64,000 bases of DNA from Metridium senile. Lineage: Eukaryota; Cnidaria; Anthozoa; Actiniaria; Metridiidae. The position numbers and the translations under genes are program-made. The notes under the pieces are model-generated. The model did not search any database, had not been told where the DNA came from, and saw only the letters and a list, made by a program, of their open reading frames with translations. The stretch covers positions 29,463,475 through 29,527,474 of the forward strand of contig OX459096.1 of NCBI GenBank assembly GCA_949775045.1, written 5' to 3'. Positions 22,901-33,900 of the stretch are shown piece after piece (the stretch's first letter is position 1; the number at the start of each line of letters is the position of its first letter).

Positions 22901-25565
22901 CACAGACATGAAAACAGAAAGACACACAGACTTGCAAATAGAAAGACACACAGACATGAAAACAGAGACACAGACATGAAAACAGAAAGACACACAGACT
23001 TGCAAACAGAAAGACACACAGACATGAAAACAGAAAGACACACAGACTTGCAAACAGAAAGACACACAGACATGAAAACAGAAAGACACACAGACTTGCA
23101 AACAGAAAGACACACAGACATGCAAATAGAAAGACACACAGACATGAAAACAGAAAAACAGCAATACAGACAGATAAGTAGGGCGGAAGAAATACAGACA
23201 GATAAGCAGAAACACAGTCGGTCAGACAGACAGACAGATAACCTGACAGACAAGACAGAAGAATATACGTAAGAAAACATTTTAAAATATCTAATAATCA
23301 GACCGGCATGTTGGCAGGCAGACACACGGGGAGAGTACGAAATGAATATGGAAAAGTTTAAAATGAAATCAACTATTTTTGTTTGCTTTTCAGGCGATCC
23401 GTACCTGGAAGGGACCAAGATAAACAGTCCTTTTTACCTGGCCAAGTTGAACGTCCCTGCAGGAAAGAACCAGTTTAATCTGGTAGTCTCACAGTATGAA
23501 AAAACTAACACCATTCACTACACTCTTAGGGTATGTATTAATTTTATCAATAGGTCATTTGACATTGTTTGGGTAGACAAAACAAAATGGCGGCTGATGC
23601 GAACCTTCACATTCTGCTAATTGCACTGCGAGTAAAATAGTTTCTTTACTGAAGATGATATTCCTGGGCCTTGTTTGCCTTGACAAACACCGGAAGAATG
23701 CAATGTGGCACAATTGACGATGATTTCTGTAGAGAGGTGCTTGAACGAACCTTCTAGTGCCAACTCCCCAACTCGTTTCTGGGGTATGGAATTATGCAAA
23801 AAAAAAGATGATGATTGTGTATTTTTTCTGGTTATTTCAGGTGTTTTCATCGACTGATTTCCAATTATCTCCAGTTATCGATCCTTACAAATATGAACAG
23901 AAGGTACGTGACTTACTTGGGCGTGGAACGGTGTGTACCCATGCCGTGACCCCAAAAACTAACAACGACCCCTTTAATATGTATGCTATAACCCCCAGAT
24001 GTCACTACTATTCATCTACTATAGTTCGGGGACCGGTTGTACGAAGCCCGGCTGAATAGCGCTATCCACCGGATAAATCCCTATCTAACGGATATAACCT
24101 ATACAAATTATATACACTGGATAATTCTTATCCAGGTTTCGTACAACTAGTCCAAGGTTCTATTTGTTGGGTTTAGAGGATTTGTCATATATTCATGGGC
24201 AACTTTCAAACAACCAAACCCAAATAAGAGCTATCCGGTGTATAAGAACACTATCCAACACTATAAATCCACATTTATTAATTATTTCGCATGATGTTTT
24301 AAAGGTTAATGGTAGCTGGACATCAAATACCGCGGGTGGTTGTCCCAATTACCCGACACATTCAAAGAACCCTGTATTTAGCCTGGATCTGAGACCAGCG
24401 GTTACAGCTAATCCTGCTGAGGTTGTCATAAAAATACTAGCACCCAAGTATGTATAATAGAAATAGAACACTTGTTGGTAGTGGTTATAGCAGGCAGTGA
24501 TGCTGATCAGTGGTTAAGAAGTGATGATAAAAATGGCGATGATGATGTAATGGTAATGATAGTTGTGATGACTATGATTATAATATTAATGATGCTTTTA
24601 TTGATCGTGGTGATGGTCTTGTATTAGAGCAGATTTCGTATGACTATGAATCGAAACGTTTACGGCACGAGCGCGGTCAAAGCACAGCAAGGCATGTCAT
24701 AAAACACTAGAAACGTCATGGTCGCCACAGCAAGGAACGCACACGGCACTGAACGTTGTTTCAGTCATACGAACTCTGCTCTAGCGGCTGTGGTTATTTA
24801 ATATAGTGATGCTGGTGTTTATGAAGAAATATCACAATTGTGAAGATGTTGATGTAATTAGTGTTGGTAAAATAGAGATATCAATATGATGCTATTGACT
24901 TTATGTGGGGATGTAGTTGTTTTTTGCAAATAAAGTTATTATTAATAGATATTGCTTGTCTCTTCAGGCAGTTTTCTGTCGGTGCTATATTACGATCCGT
25001 AGAAAAAACATCCTCTGGCAAACCAGCCTTTGAAGCCATGTCAGAATGCTACAGGTAGGTCTGGTAATAAGAATGATAGAATTATGATAAAATATGCAAG
25101 ACCAAGACAGGATTTAATTTTCCTTGTATTGTTATTATTATTATTAGTCGATACTTATGTGAATGTTAAAACCCCTCCAAAAAAGCAATGTTGATTGGGC
25201 TTTATCGTGAGAACTATTTCACATTCCAAAAATTTAGCACTGATTCGGGGGAGAGGGGGAAACGTAAAATATTTATAGAAAGTTTTTTGTTGTGAAAACC
25301 TTAAAATGCCCAAGGTAATTTGGATATGATTATGGCTTCCATTTAGGACACATTCTTACTTTATCTAATGTTATAATGGCAATCCAATGAGATACCTATC
25401 TAACTTATATTTTCTTGTCTCAGGCCTGGTTTTTTCGTGAACCAACTGTCCAATGTGCCTGGGGGCTCTTATCAACTTATTCCATCGACTTTCTTACCGA
25501 ATCAAGAAGGACCATTCTTCTTATCAGTTGGTGCAAGCTGTCCCTTCTCTCTTAAGAAATCATGA
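10907..25565 (+). CDS. CAPN7: Calpain-7 (MIT-domain calpain), 25 exons, 803 aa
   Basis: Exons: 10907-11129, 11376-11416, 12227-12343, 13151-13221, 13569-13733, 14497-14583, 14712-14774, 16326-16389, 16630-16715, 17127-17220, 17512-17622, 18204-18239, 19213-19330, 19910-20019, 20449-20499, 20688-20781, 21272-21371, 21778-21824, 21991-22076, 22198-22273, 23394-23530, 23841-23903, 24305-24447, 24968-25054, 25424-25565. All junctions are GT-AG and in frame, 803 codons in total (human 813). Two N-terminal MIT helical bundles span about 1-75 and 89-165. The cysteine-protease core follows with Cys283 (VSDCSF), His451 (THAYAVLD) and Asn471 (LKNPW); all three sit 7 residues before their human positions. 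Two C2-like beta-sandwich domains close the protein. Calpain-7 acts in the cytosol and on endosomes, where its MIT domains bind ESCRT-III-related IST1. The triad is intact, so an active protease is expected. Exons 2 and 12 are 41 and 36 bp. The introns are loaded with MITEs and minisatellites. Confidence 0.96.
11987..12131. mobile_element. MITE, copy 1 of 2 in calpain-7 introns
   Basis: The inverted ends are GGGGCCAGTTGTACGAAG at both sides, with inner GGATAAATCCTTATCC and its complement. A second copy is at 24028-24153 in the same gene. Confidence 0.8.
13775..14290. repeat. Degenerate CAACTTGCAACAG repeat
   Basis: Irregular runs of CAGCAACTTGCAACT-like words fill the middle of calpain-7 intron 5. 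The Asn/Gln/Ser-rich open frames through it are artefacts of the repeat. Confidence 0.8.
14875..16312. repeat. 1.4-kb minisatellite, unit about 21-22 bp
   Basis: The unit is close to ACTTACTGACACCTTACCAACC, with 20-22 bp length variants and some 65 copies. It fills calpain-7 intron 7 and stops about 13 bp before the exon 8 acceptor. Confidence 0.93.
16777..16913. repeat. Dispersed repeat, copy 2 of 3
   Basis: It has the same family and orientation as 6498-6633, sharing ATAGGTGG, ACAGTGAC, CCAACCAACCATTG and ACAAAGAAAATTAAAAAAT. It lies in calpain-7 intron 9. Confidence 0.7.
17645..17845. mobile_element. 201-bp palindromic MITE
   Basis: The inverted ends are GGGCAAACGGTTTCAACAT. Inner arms contain GCCATTC-GTTTAAACGC-type segments and GTTGAAAGAGTTT. 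It starts 22 bp after the exon 11 donor of calpain-7. Confidence 0.82.
18625..18705 (+). pseudogene. Degenerate tRNA-like sequence (tRNA relic or SINE head)
   Basis: TTCAGTGGTTAGAGCATCTG and a following ACTGGTAAC stretch resemble the D arm (A box) and anticodon arm of a threonine-type tRNA. The B box region (GGCTTTTATTCCCGCC) has lost the GGTTCRANTCC consensus. It is not a functional tRNA gene as it stands. Confidence 0.5.
18747..19040. mobile_element. Foldback element in calpain-7 intron 12
   Basis: ATACACCTATTTCAATAATC and the following GTTGTCGCAGCCAAAGCTA pair with their inverted copy ending at 19040. A second inner pair is CTGAAGCCTGCAAAGG with CCTTTGCAGGGTTCAG. It is non-coding. Confidence 0.75.
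19357..19690. repeat. CAT/CAC trinucleotide-rich tract
   Basis: Imperfect CATCAC repeats in calpain-7 intron 13 generate long spurious frames on both strands. Confidence 0.9.
19755..19909. repeat. 39-bp tandem repeat, 4 copies, ending at a splice acceptor
   Basis: Units start at 19755, 19794, 19833 and 19872 with CAGTGCTCCAAAGTAACA. The fourth unit ends in TTTATTTCTAG, which is the acceptor of calpain-7 exon 14 (19910). Confidence 0.92.
20845..21210. repeat. CATCACATCAAATA / ATGACATCA repeat tract
   Basis: Irregular repeats in calpain-7 intron 16 are broken by a GC-rich insert near 21028-21100 that may be a fragment of another element. Confidence 0.75.
22290..23245. repeat. 24-bp minisatellite (about 0.95 kb)
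   Basis: The unit is CACAGACATGCAAACAGAAA plus GACA, about 38 copies with small variants and some 18-bp units, filling calpain-7 intron 20. Because 24 is divisible by 3, it stays open in several frames on both strands (up to 374 codons). These are not genes. Confidence 0.95.
24028..24153. mobile_element. MITE, copy 2 of 2 in calpain-7 introns
   Basis: The ends are GGGGACCGGTTGTACGAAG and GTTTCGTACAACTAGTCC, with inner GGATAAATCCCTATC. It is a diverged copy of 11987-12131. Confidence 0.75.
24625..24783. mobile_element. 159-bp MITE in calpain-7 intron 23
   Basis: The inverted ends are TAGAGCAGATTTCGTATGAC and their complement; the core is GC-richer than the surroundings. No related copy was noticed in the window. 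Confidence 0.7.
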
Positions 25566-25625
25566 CCGTAGTTAATATAAATAGAAACTACCGAGTAAAC
25601 TAGTATAGGCTGCGTCGGTGTTTGA

Positions 25626-25631
25626 AATAAA
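25626..25631 (+). promoter_or_regulatory. Poly(A) signal of calpain-7
   Basis: AATAAA lies 61 bp past the TGA stop and 2 bp before a palindromic element. Confidence 0.55.
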
Positions 25632-25632
25632 C

Positions 25633-25796
25633 GATAGGTAATATAATGAAATTTGTAACATCTTAAAAAATGTTGACTTAACTTTACTGACGTTTCGAGC
25701 TTTAGCCCTTCGTCTGAGTAAAGGAGTTAGACTAAGAGAACTTTAAGTTAAGTCAACATTTGTTACGGTGTTACAAATTTCATTATATTACCTATC
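25633..25796. mobile_element. 164-bp palindromic element carrying a hammerhead-like motif
   Basis: The inverted ends are GATAGGTAATATAATGAAAT (continuing to TTTGTAACA). A second inverted pair is GTTGACTTAACTT with its complement. The centre holds the ribozyme-like sequence annotated separately. The element starts just after the calpain-7 poly(A) signal. Confidence 0.85.
25682..25723 (-). ncRNA. Hammerhead-ribozyme-like motif with one core substitution
   Basis: Read on the minus strand: a 7-base stem I strand CTTTACT, core CAGACGA (consensus CUGANGA), stem II GGGC-loop-GCTC, GAAA, the minimal palindromic stem III ACGT with cleavage triplet GTC, then AGTAAAG closing stem I. Order and pairing fit a type I hammerhead with a very short stem III, as known from Penelope-like elements and retrozymes. 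The conserved U4 is A here, which should abolish or cripple cleavage. It is therefore probably a decayed copy. Confidence 0.6.
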
Positions 25797-27931
25797 ATAG
25801 TTAATATAGATAAATAATTTCAATATACTTGTGACCTAATAGAATAACTGATTGACTGGGCTGATGTAGCGTTTGTTTACACCACTATGCAAACTGTTTA
25901 TATAGTGGATTAAAGTATATATTTGATATATTTGAACATGCCGGGAGGGTAGCGGGCACACACACTAACACAAGGGAGCCTAGTTTAACACAGGAAGCCC
26001 AATACCGTTCCAAGAGAGTAGTTATTGGTTGCCAAGTGTTCACGAGAAAAAAATGAGTTATATGAGACTCGGTCCAGAACAATAGTTATTATAAAATAAT
26101 ATACTAAATACTGATCACTAGAGTGGTTGGTTAAACGACCTTGGAGGTGTGGTCTTTTGTAACACATGACCATTTTTGTGCAAAATGATTTGCCAGAAGC
26201 GATCACGTGGTACAAAATCAAGAAAGCATTTTGCCACTCAAGTGATCTCGATAGTATGACACACACACAACAAATTTACTTTGTTGGAATACGTAGTTAA
26301 TATTTCATGTGATATCCAATATTACTCACTCGTTATCTTGAATACAAAGGTCACTTCAACATTTTTTGCAGCTATTTTAAAAAATTGTACCCAATATCAA
26401 TTGAATTTTAAAATATATATATATCTAGTGCAGTCACAAATCGAAATGCATTATGGTCATTACCATTGAATAACTTTTGTAAGTTCTACAGAATTCTTAA
26501 AAAAATTAGCAAATGCAAAGAGCACGTTCTTCGAATAATAAAATGAATAAAATAATCTAATAATAAAATGATCTAATAATAAACTAATCGTCATGGATAC
26601 TCAAAAAACCTTAGATTACCTATGTTCGCCTCATATTGAAATTCATCGCGGAGTGACCCAGAGTAGGTCTAGCTAGGTTTATGATGTAGATAGTGGAATA
26701 AATCAGTTTCACTCTAAAAAGTCACTGACATGAAATGTTTCAAAATTCTTATGTAGTTACCTTACTTACTCGGTTAAGCGCCGTAATAAAGTCAATGCAC
26801 TAAAAAACGAGTCGTCAGTATTAGTAATAATTCAACCACAATTGCAGACTGACGACTGAATTACAGTGGGTGTCAGCTAAATAATTACAATTAATATATA
26901 CATAGATATTATTGAATATTAAATAATTAAGGATTTGTCAGTGACTTCATAACCCCAGCTAAGCAAGAGTAATTAGAGAGACGGGCAAGGTATTATGTGG
27001 ATAAATGCTATACCTTTGATGTTGATTGTAAAAACCCTCGTGATTAAAGGTTACCCTGCATCATTGCAACCTTTTTTGTTTTATAAAACAATAACTAAAT
27101 GAGAGACGACTTAAACGACTGCTTTAGAACAAAATTATAGTAGTATGGCCAGATGCTTTACAAATTTCACTCTGACTCTGACTGGGAAAAATTATGATGC
27201 GTTTAAATATATTGAAATTTGGTGTTTTCAAAACGTTATATTCAAGCGATCGGGTTTTTACATATGAATTGATGGTGGGATGTATATTTAAGTTTTTTTC
27301 TTCAGTTATTTCTCTATATGGTTATTAAACCAAGCGTACTTCTCATAAAAGCAAGCTTAGAGATATCATTTTCACAGAAAAAGTAGAGCGTATACAGGGA
27401 ATATGATGTTTTTTTGGGAGCACGTTCAATTTAATTGACAGGTTTTTAGAGATTGATTGACAACTCAGTACTCCTAGGCCTTGGAGAGTGGTTTACATGA
27501 TTGATGTCATGCATGTTTTGTCCTTTATGTAAAATAGAACAACATGTCAAAATGTCAAGTAAATGATCTAGAAACGTAGACTTTTTATTTCTATTAAAGT
27601 ATTTCGGTAGTTGAACATTATTTTGAAGGATGAGATTTCAACCAAATGTTCCATGTTATCGCAAAATTCTTCTTTTCATCAAGCAAAGATATGCAAATGA
27701 TCAAAGTATATGCGCATGCGCAGACAAAATGTTTACATGCTATGATTGCATGTATACCTGTGTTTCCATTACATCAGTTGACGCAATGCATGATTATATA
27801 TTTGACTACAGTCAACGGGCGCAGGCATATATTGAGTGTGCACTTAGCTTGTAATTGTGAATCTCTAGATTGCGTGCTGTGTGTGTTGTGTATGAAAAGC
27901 GCTTTCTTATCAAGGCCAGGAAGAAACTGTT
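25797..27931. other. Intergenic, AT-rich, no gene seen
   Basis: There are no splice-bounded coding segments or clear element boundaries. An ETS-like CACAGGAAGCCC occurs at 25989-26000. Short open frames are at the level expected by chance. Confidence 0.5.
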
Positions 27932-30900
27932 ATGCAACCAGTAAGTGTCGCGGGACTTCTTTTTGTGGTTCTTCTTTTAGGTAGGTAGGTTTATGTAATA
28001 CTCCAGTTTCGAGATCTCTTTTACTCAGTGTTAGCCTCAATTGTGTGTAAAATATGCAGACATTTAGATAAAACTCGTGAGATTTCGATATATTTTTATT
28101 GTCTTCTATGTACACAAATCTCTTTCATTTGCACGGACTGTTACTGAACAAAAGAATTACATGGTTTTGAGGCTAACACTGAGTAAAGAGATCTCGAAAC
28201 TGGAGTATTGCTGTTGTCATCGTTTTTGTCTTTGTTAATGTTATTATTGTCATGTTGTAGCTCGCGTTATTGAACTTTTTGTTCAGGAACGATTTCGTCC
28301 GGTTTTCGTCATCCTCGTTATTTTTTGTGGTCATCGCCGAATTTGGTGCAAAAAGAAGCTTGTAATCACGACCTATCTCAGTGAATATAACTGTTTAACA
28401 ATAATGAATCAGTATTTTCAAGTTTTTCTGATCATTATTCAATATTTTCTACTGCTTGAAAATGACGATTCAAATACACACAATACGCGTTTCTGTAGGT
28501 GTTGTACAAAACCAATCATGCTAATTTGTATTCATGTAAAATCTTCTCACACATTTATGTCAACATTTAATAAAATTCACTGTAGCAAGTTGTTTTTGGT
28601 GATTTTGTTAAAAGGTTTGTGTATATATACTTAAAGATATATAATACTGGAAATATTTTCTTTCTGTAAAATTCATGATCGATTATGATATATTTGCACT
28701 CATCTTTCTACGTCTATTGAATGTATGTATTTCGTCTACTGAACAATTTTTTTTTTTGCTCATTATTATTTTCGCAAACCAATTTCTTGAACAAAAGCTG
28801 CCGCTACTATTTTGTTTGTTCGAAAGACATAACTCATGTTGTTTTTGAATAAATAGTTTTCACCAATTTATACAAAAAAATATCGATTCTAGTTTCTTAT
28901 AACTATTTATTATTATAATGACTTTCATCTTTTGTTCCAAAAGTAATGACTTTCATCTTTTGTTCCAAAAGTAATGACTTTCATCTTTTGCTTCAAAAAG
29001 TAATGATTTTCATCTTTTGCTTCAAAAGTAATGACTTTCATCTTTTGCTTCAAAAGTAATGGCTTTCAACTTTTGTTCAAAAAGTAATGACTTTCATCTT
29101 TTGTTCCAAAAGTAATGACTTTCATCTTTTGTTCCAAAAGTAATGATTTTCATCTTTTGCTTCAAAAGTAATGACTTTCATCGTTTGCTCCAAAAGCAAT
29201 GGCTTTCAACTTTTGTTCAAAAAATAATGACTTTCATCTTTTCCTCCAAAAGTAATGACTTTCATCTTTGGCTCAAAATGTAATGACTGCTGCAAAAACG
29301 GTCGATTATACAGCGGCTATTTTGCATATTTTAGCGCCGTTTTCGACCTGCCGGTGACCGCCGGTGCACATGCGATAAGTTGCAGCGAGAGGTCGCTTCG
29401 TGTGTATTGCTTCTATTTGCCGCTGCTACTAAATCAAAGTTGTTGCGAAGGACAAATTTATCGTCTGGTCGCAGCGACTTAGACTCCATCTACATACTTT
29501 TGAAACCGCATACTTTTTGATGCGAATCGGCCTATTGTCCACACGAATCCAGTGAATCCGGTCACCGAAACCGCATACTTTTGAATTGGAAACGATCAAC
29601 AGGATTCGTGTGGAAGTAAATATTTCTATGCGGTTTCAGCCGGATCGGATTCGTGTAGACGAGGCCTTATTGCCTAGTTTGTATTGATTTCTATTCTAGT
29701 TAAACGAGAATATTTTCAACAATGGATTCATGTCACGGTTCCCAGGCAAAAACAAGAACTTAATTAGCACCGTACATCGACTTTAATCCATCGTTCGAAA
29801 TCATTTGCATATAAATGTAATAAAAGCCATTGATCCATGTTCATTTAAGCATTTGATTTCTTTTCGTAAAACTCAACCATATTATTTTAATACAAGATTT
29901 AATCATAACAAAAGCTTTTGTTGCTCGATAAACCTTTTCTTGAAAGCCTCATCGAACAAACCCAGCCTTCAATGGCGTGTAATATACTCTTGACATTTTG
30001 ACTACAACCAGTGGAATTTTGAAGTGAAAGAATTGAACTTCAAATGTTTGATAGTCAAATTGTAAACAATATATTACATACTATATCGAGGCTGTGGACG
30101 AGAACCGTAAAAAGGCCTATTGTACATGTTTAGGTAAAAATCTGAGTAGACTTATTCTAGTGCTCAAATCAATTTTCTTTGTTAACGTGCTAATACCAAT
30201 GGTTGGTTGACAAAACCATAACGAAATACGTCACTGTATGAATATCACCTATAGATTTAGCGAATTTCTGCAATTTTATTTAGACATATTTGATGTGTGA
30301 CACCGACCATATGTATGGCATAAAAAAAAGAGTTAAAAGCCTGCGGGCAGTGTTTTAATTGAAACTCATTTCTACTGATCTAACAGCCAGTGAACAGCAA
30401 ATGGTGAGGTTCTCTTGTGAATACTCGACACACGAAATATAGTAATCATTAGCAAGGATTACAAGGCCTGAGAAAGTACATTCCACTTTTACATGGCAAA
30501 TATAAAGCACGTCTTGTCTTTTGCCTTGCCCGCTCGAAATGTGAGAAATGTTAAAGAAGCAATTTAATCAAAAAATTAGCCTGCGTAGCTGGCCCTGGGG
30601 GTGGGGAGAGGGATAAAAGGGGACGGAGGGGAGGGGGATGGGGAGAGGAAGGGAAGAAGGGAGGGCCTGCAGCGAAGACCCTTGATTTTCCATTACGCCC
30701 TCTTCCAGGCATGTTGTAAAACCTTGACTGGACTGGACTGAGAAAACCTGGACTGGACTGAGAAAACCTGGACTGTTGTAAAACCTGGACTGAGAAAACC
30801 TGGACTGAGAAAACCTGGACTGTTGTAAAACCTGGACTGAGAAAACCTGGACTGAGAAAACCTGGACTATTGTAAAACCTGGACTATTGTAAAACCTGGA

Positions 30901-33900
30901 CTGAGAAAATAATAATAATAAACGATAATAAATAATAATAATAACAATAATAAACATCGCAAAAAGCCTTTTATAAACTCAAACATGTAACTTCTTGTCA
31001 TCGGCATGAAGAATCTACCCTATCTATCTTGATCGAAGGCGGCTTCAAGATGGCTGATTCTCGTGTAGTAAGTGTTGAATTATTCATTATTGAATCCTGC
31101 CTAATTTAAACGCCAACTCTTCCATCCGTTTTCAAGATTAGCAGTGAATTAAAGTAATAATATATAATAATAATTTAATGTTTCTGATAGCGCAAAAATT
31201 CATTATAAAGTATATGATCTAATGCGCTTTATAAAATTTACAATTTAAAAACATGAAAAATCCTAACTAAGCTAAACTATACTACAATATTTATAAGATA
31301 TTCAAGCTCTACTATTTACATTTTAAATATTTACATTTATTGAATAGAAATTGGTTTAAATATATAATAGGACAAAATATAAATTTTTGTCAAACAAAAC
31401 AAAAAGTTCCTAAATAAAACAGAAAGAGCAGAATAATAAATAATAAAACTATCTAAAAATATGCTTTTTTAAAAAAATTGGGTCTTTAAAAGCTTCTGAA
31501 TGTTGTAATGCTGTTTGCAGACCTTACACTAAGAGGGAGTTCATTCAATAATATTGGAGCTGCGACCTTGAATGCCCGGTCTCCCGTTGTCTTGCCTGAT
31601 TTGATTTCAGGTCTAAGGTTGTTACTTATGGATCTAAGGTTATACCGAGAATGTTTAAAATATATCAGATTATTTAAATATGCAGGTGCGGTATACGTAC
31701 CATGCATAGCCTTAAAAATAAATAAAATAACTTTGTAAATAATTCTAAATTTAACAGGAAGACAATGTAATTCTATCATTCAATATAATATCATTCAATA
31801 CCGGAGTAATGTGAGAAAAGCGTGGCGTGTTTGTGAGAAGTCTTGCTGCTGCATTTTGTGCGCGCTGAAGTGTGTTTATGTGAATTGCTGGTAGACCATA
31901 CAAAAGCGAATTACAATAGTCTAATCGACTAATTACGAGAGCATGTCTAGCGTCTTAGCAGCATCAACGGATAAGAACTTACGTATGCGTCTAATATTAG
32001 ATATTGAATAAAAAGCAGACTGACATGTCTTATTTTTTATGTGGTATTTAAATTGAAAGTTACTATCGAGCCAGACGCCAATTCAAGTACATGCTTTCTC
32101 TTCATTGAAGTAAATATTTGAATCAAGGCTGGGAAATTACATGTAAAATCAACCTTTTAAGCTTTGTTATTCAACACTTTAATAAGTTTATCTTACGAAA
32201 TACTTGAATGGTGCAGGGATTACTCGAGATCTTTTTATGCCGTATTAGCCTCGAAACCGCTTAGTATATACACTCATTCTGTGTTAGGTCGTGAAAATGT
32301 AAGGCCGGGATTATAGAATACTTTGAAATCCCACGAGTTTTATACAAATATCGGCATATTTTACGCACTAAATTGAGACTAGAAATAAGATCACTAGAAT
32401 GGTCTAAATTTGTGAAAAAATCGGCTCAAAGATGCAATTCTTATATGACGCTTAAAAACGAAAAAATGTAAGTTGATTCTAGCTAAGTACGACTGCAAGT
32501 AGTCCTTTCGTCTTCTAGCTACTATATTTCATGATGAAGTTGGTATTTGATTGAAATATTTACTTCAATGACGGGAAGTTACATTTTTGAGTTTATAAAC
32601 GGCTTTTTGCGATGTTTATTATTGTTATTATCATTATTATTTATTATCCTTTATTATTATTATTTTCTCAGTCCAGGTTTTACAATAGTCCAGGTTTTAC
32701 AACAGTCCAGGTTTTCTCAGTCCAGGTTTTCTCAGTCCAGGTTTTACAACAGTCCAGGTTTTCTCAGTCCAGGTTTTCTCAGTCCAGGTTTTACAACAGT
32801 CCAGGTTTTCTCAGTCCAGTCCAGGTTTTCTCAGTCCAGTCCAGTCAAGGTTTTACAACATGCCCTCTTCCAAGCACTGTTTGTTGTCTGGTTTAGCTGT
32901 CATAATTGTCACCTCCATTACTAGTGTTTCCTAACATAAAAACTTCGTATTTCAAAATATATTACTATATTATATGTGTGACCCAAATTTTCACAATCCA
33001 AATTATCATTATAAACTTGTCTAATAAAGTTCCAAAGCTCAAAACTCAAAAGAATTGGGCTTGCACTATAACGAGATACAAAGATACGAAGATACAAAGA
33101 TACAAAGATACAAAGATACAAGCATATCAGATTTCAAAGCTGAAATACGATCTATGTCAATGTCACGGCATTCAGGCATTTGCAATGTCTTGACGTTCTG
33201 TTTGACCATAGTTAATAGAGGGTTTGACGTTTTGTATCTTTGTATCTCGTTATAGTGCAAGCCCGAAAACTCTTTGTCAAGATAGAAGTGCTGTTTATTT
33301 TTTATTACTTATTTTCATTTGTTGATTTCTTTATTCTCGTAACATTTTGATATCCTTTGATTATCCATTATCCATTATACAATAACAATTAAAGCACTTA
33401 TCTTCACCAATCTTGCAGAACATCTTTGACCCTGTCTATACAGGGGGGTCGCGATAAAAAGCTGAAACTGAAACGGCTGAAAGAGCTGAAAGAGCTGAAA
33501 GAGCTGAAAGAGCTGAGAGAGCTGAAATACTGCACATTTTTTACATTTTTTAAATAATTAGTATAATTATAAAACAAACAGTATATAAATTTGCATATAA
33601 ATAAGCAAATATAAATAACTTGCATATAATAAGCAGTATATAAATAGTATACAAACATGTCCCCGAGTATCATGCTTTTCATATTCTGTATATCCACAAA
33701 TTGTCCATCCGTTAAAAATTATGATTGCTTTTCAGAGCTGCCAAATCGCTGTTTATAACTTACGCGCGAGTTTGACATGAAAGGTCAACGTCACGCTCAA
33801 TTCAGATCTTTATTGAAATGCTTACCTCTCTTCCTTTCTTGTTTAGAGATTGTTTCACACTCTTATATTTCGTGCAATTCCTTTTGTTTCCAATGTAATT

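Noticed and set aside
22281..23418. Very long open frames on both strands (up to 374 codons)
   Set aside because: They are translations of a 24-bp tandem repeat inside a calpain-7 intron, with no domain and no sequence complexity.
25633..25796. Palindrome past calpain-7 considered as a transcription terminator
   Set aside because: The genome is eukaryotic, and terminal inverted repeats plus an internal ribozyme-like core fit a mobile element better.
29255..29482. 75-codon Cys-rich frame
   Set aside because: It begins inside the 28-bp tandem repeat and lacks splice support or a recognisable cysteine pattern.
30568..30957. 129-codon minus-strand frame with SPGF/QVFSVQ repeats
   Set aside because: It translates the CTGGACTGAGAAAAC ladder of an inverted-repeat arm; the mirrored arm at 32547-32924 gives the same artefact.
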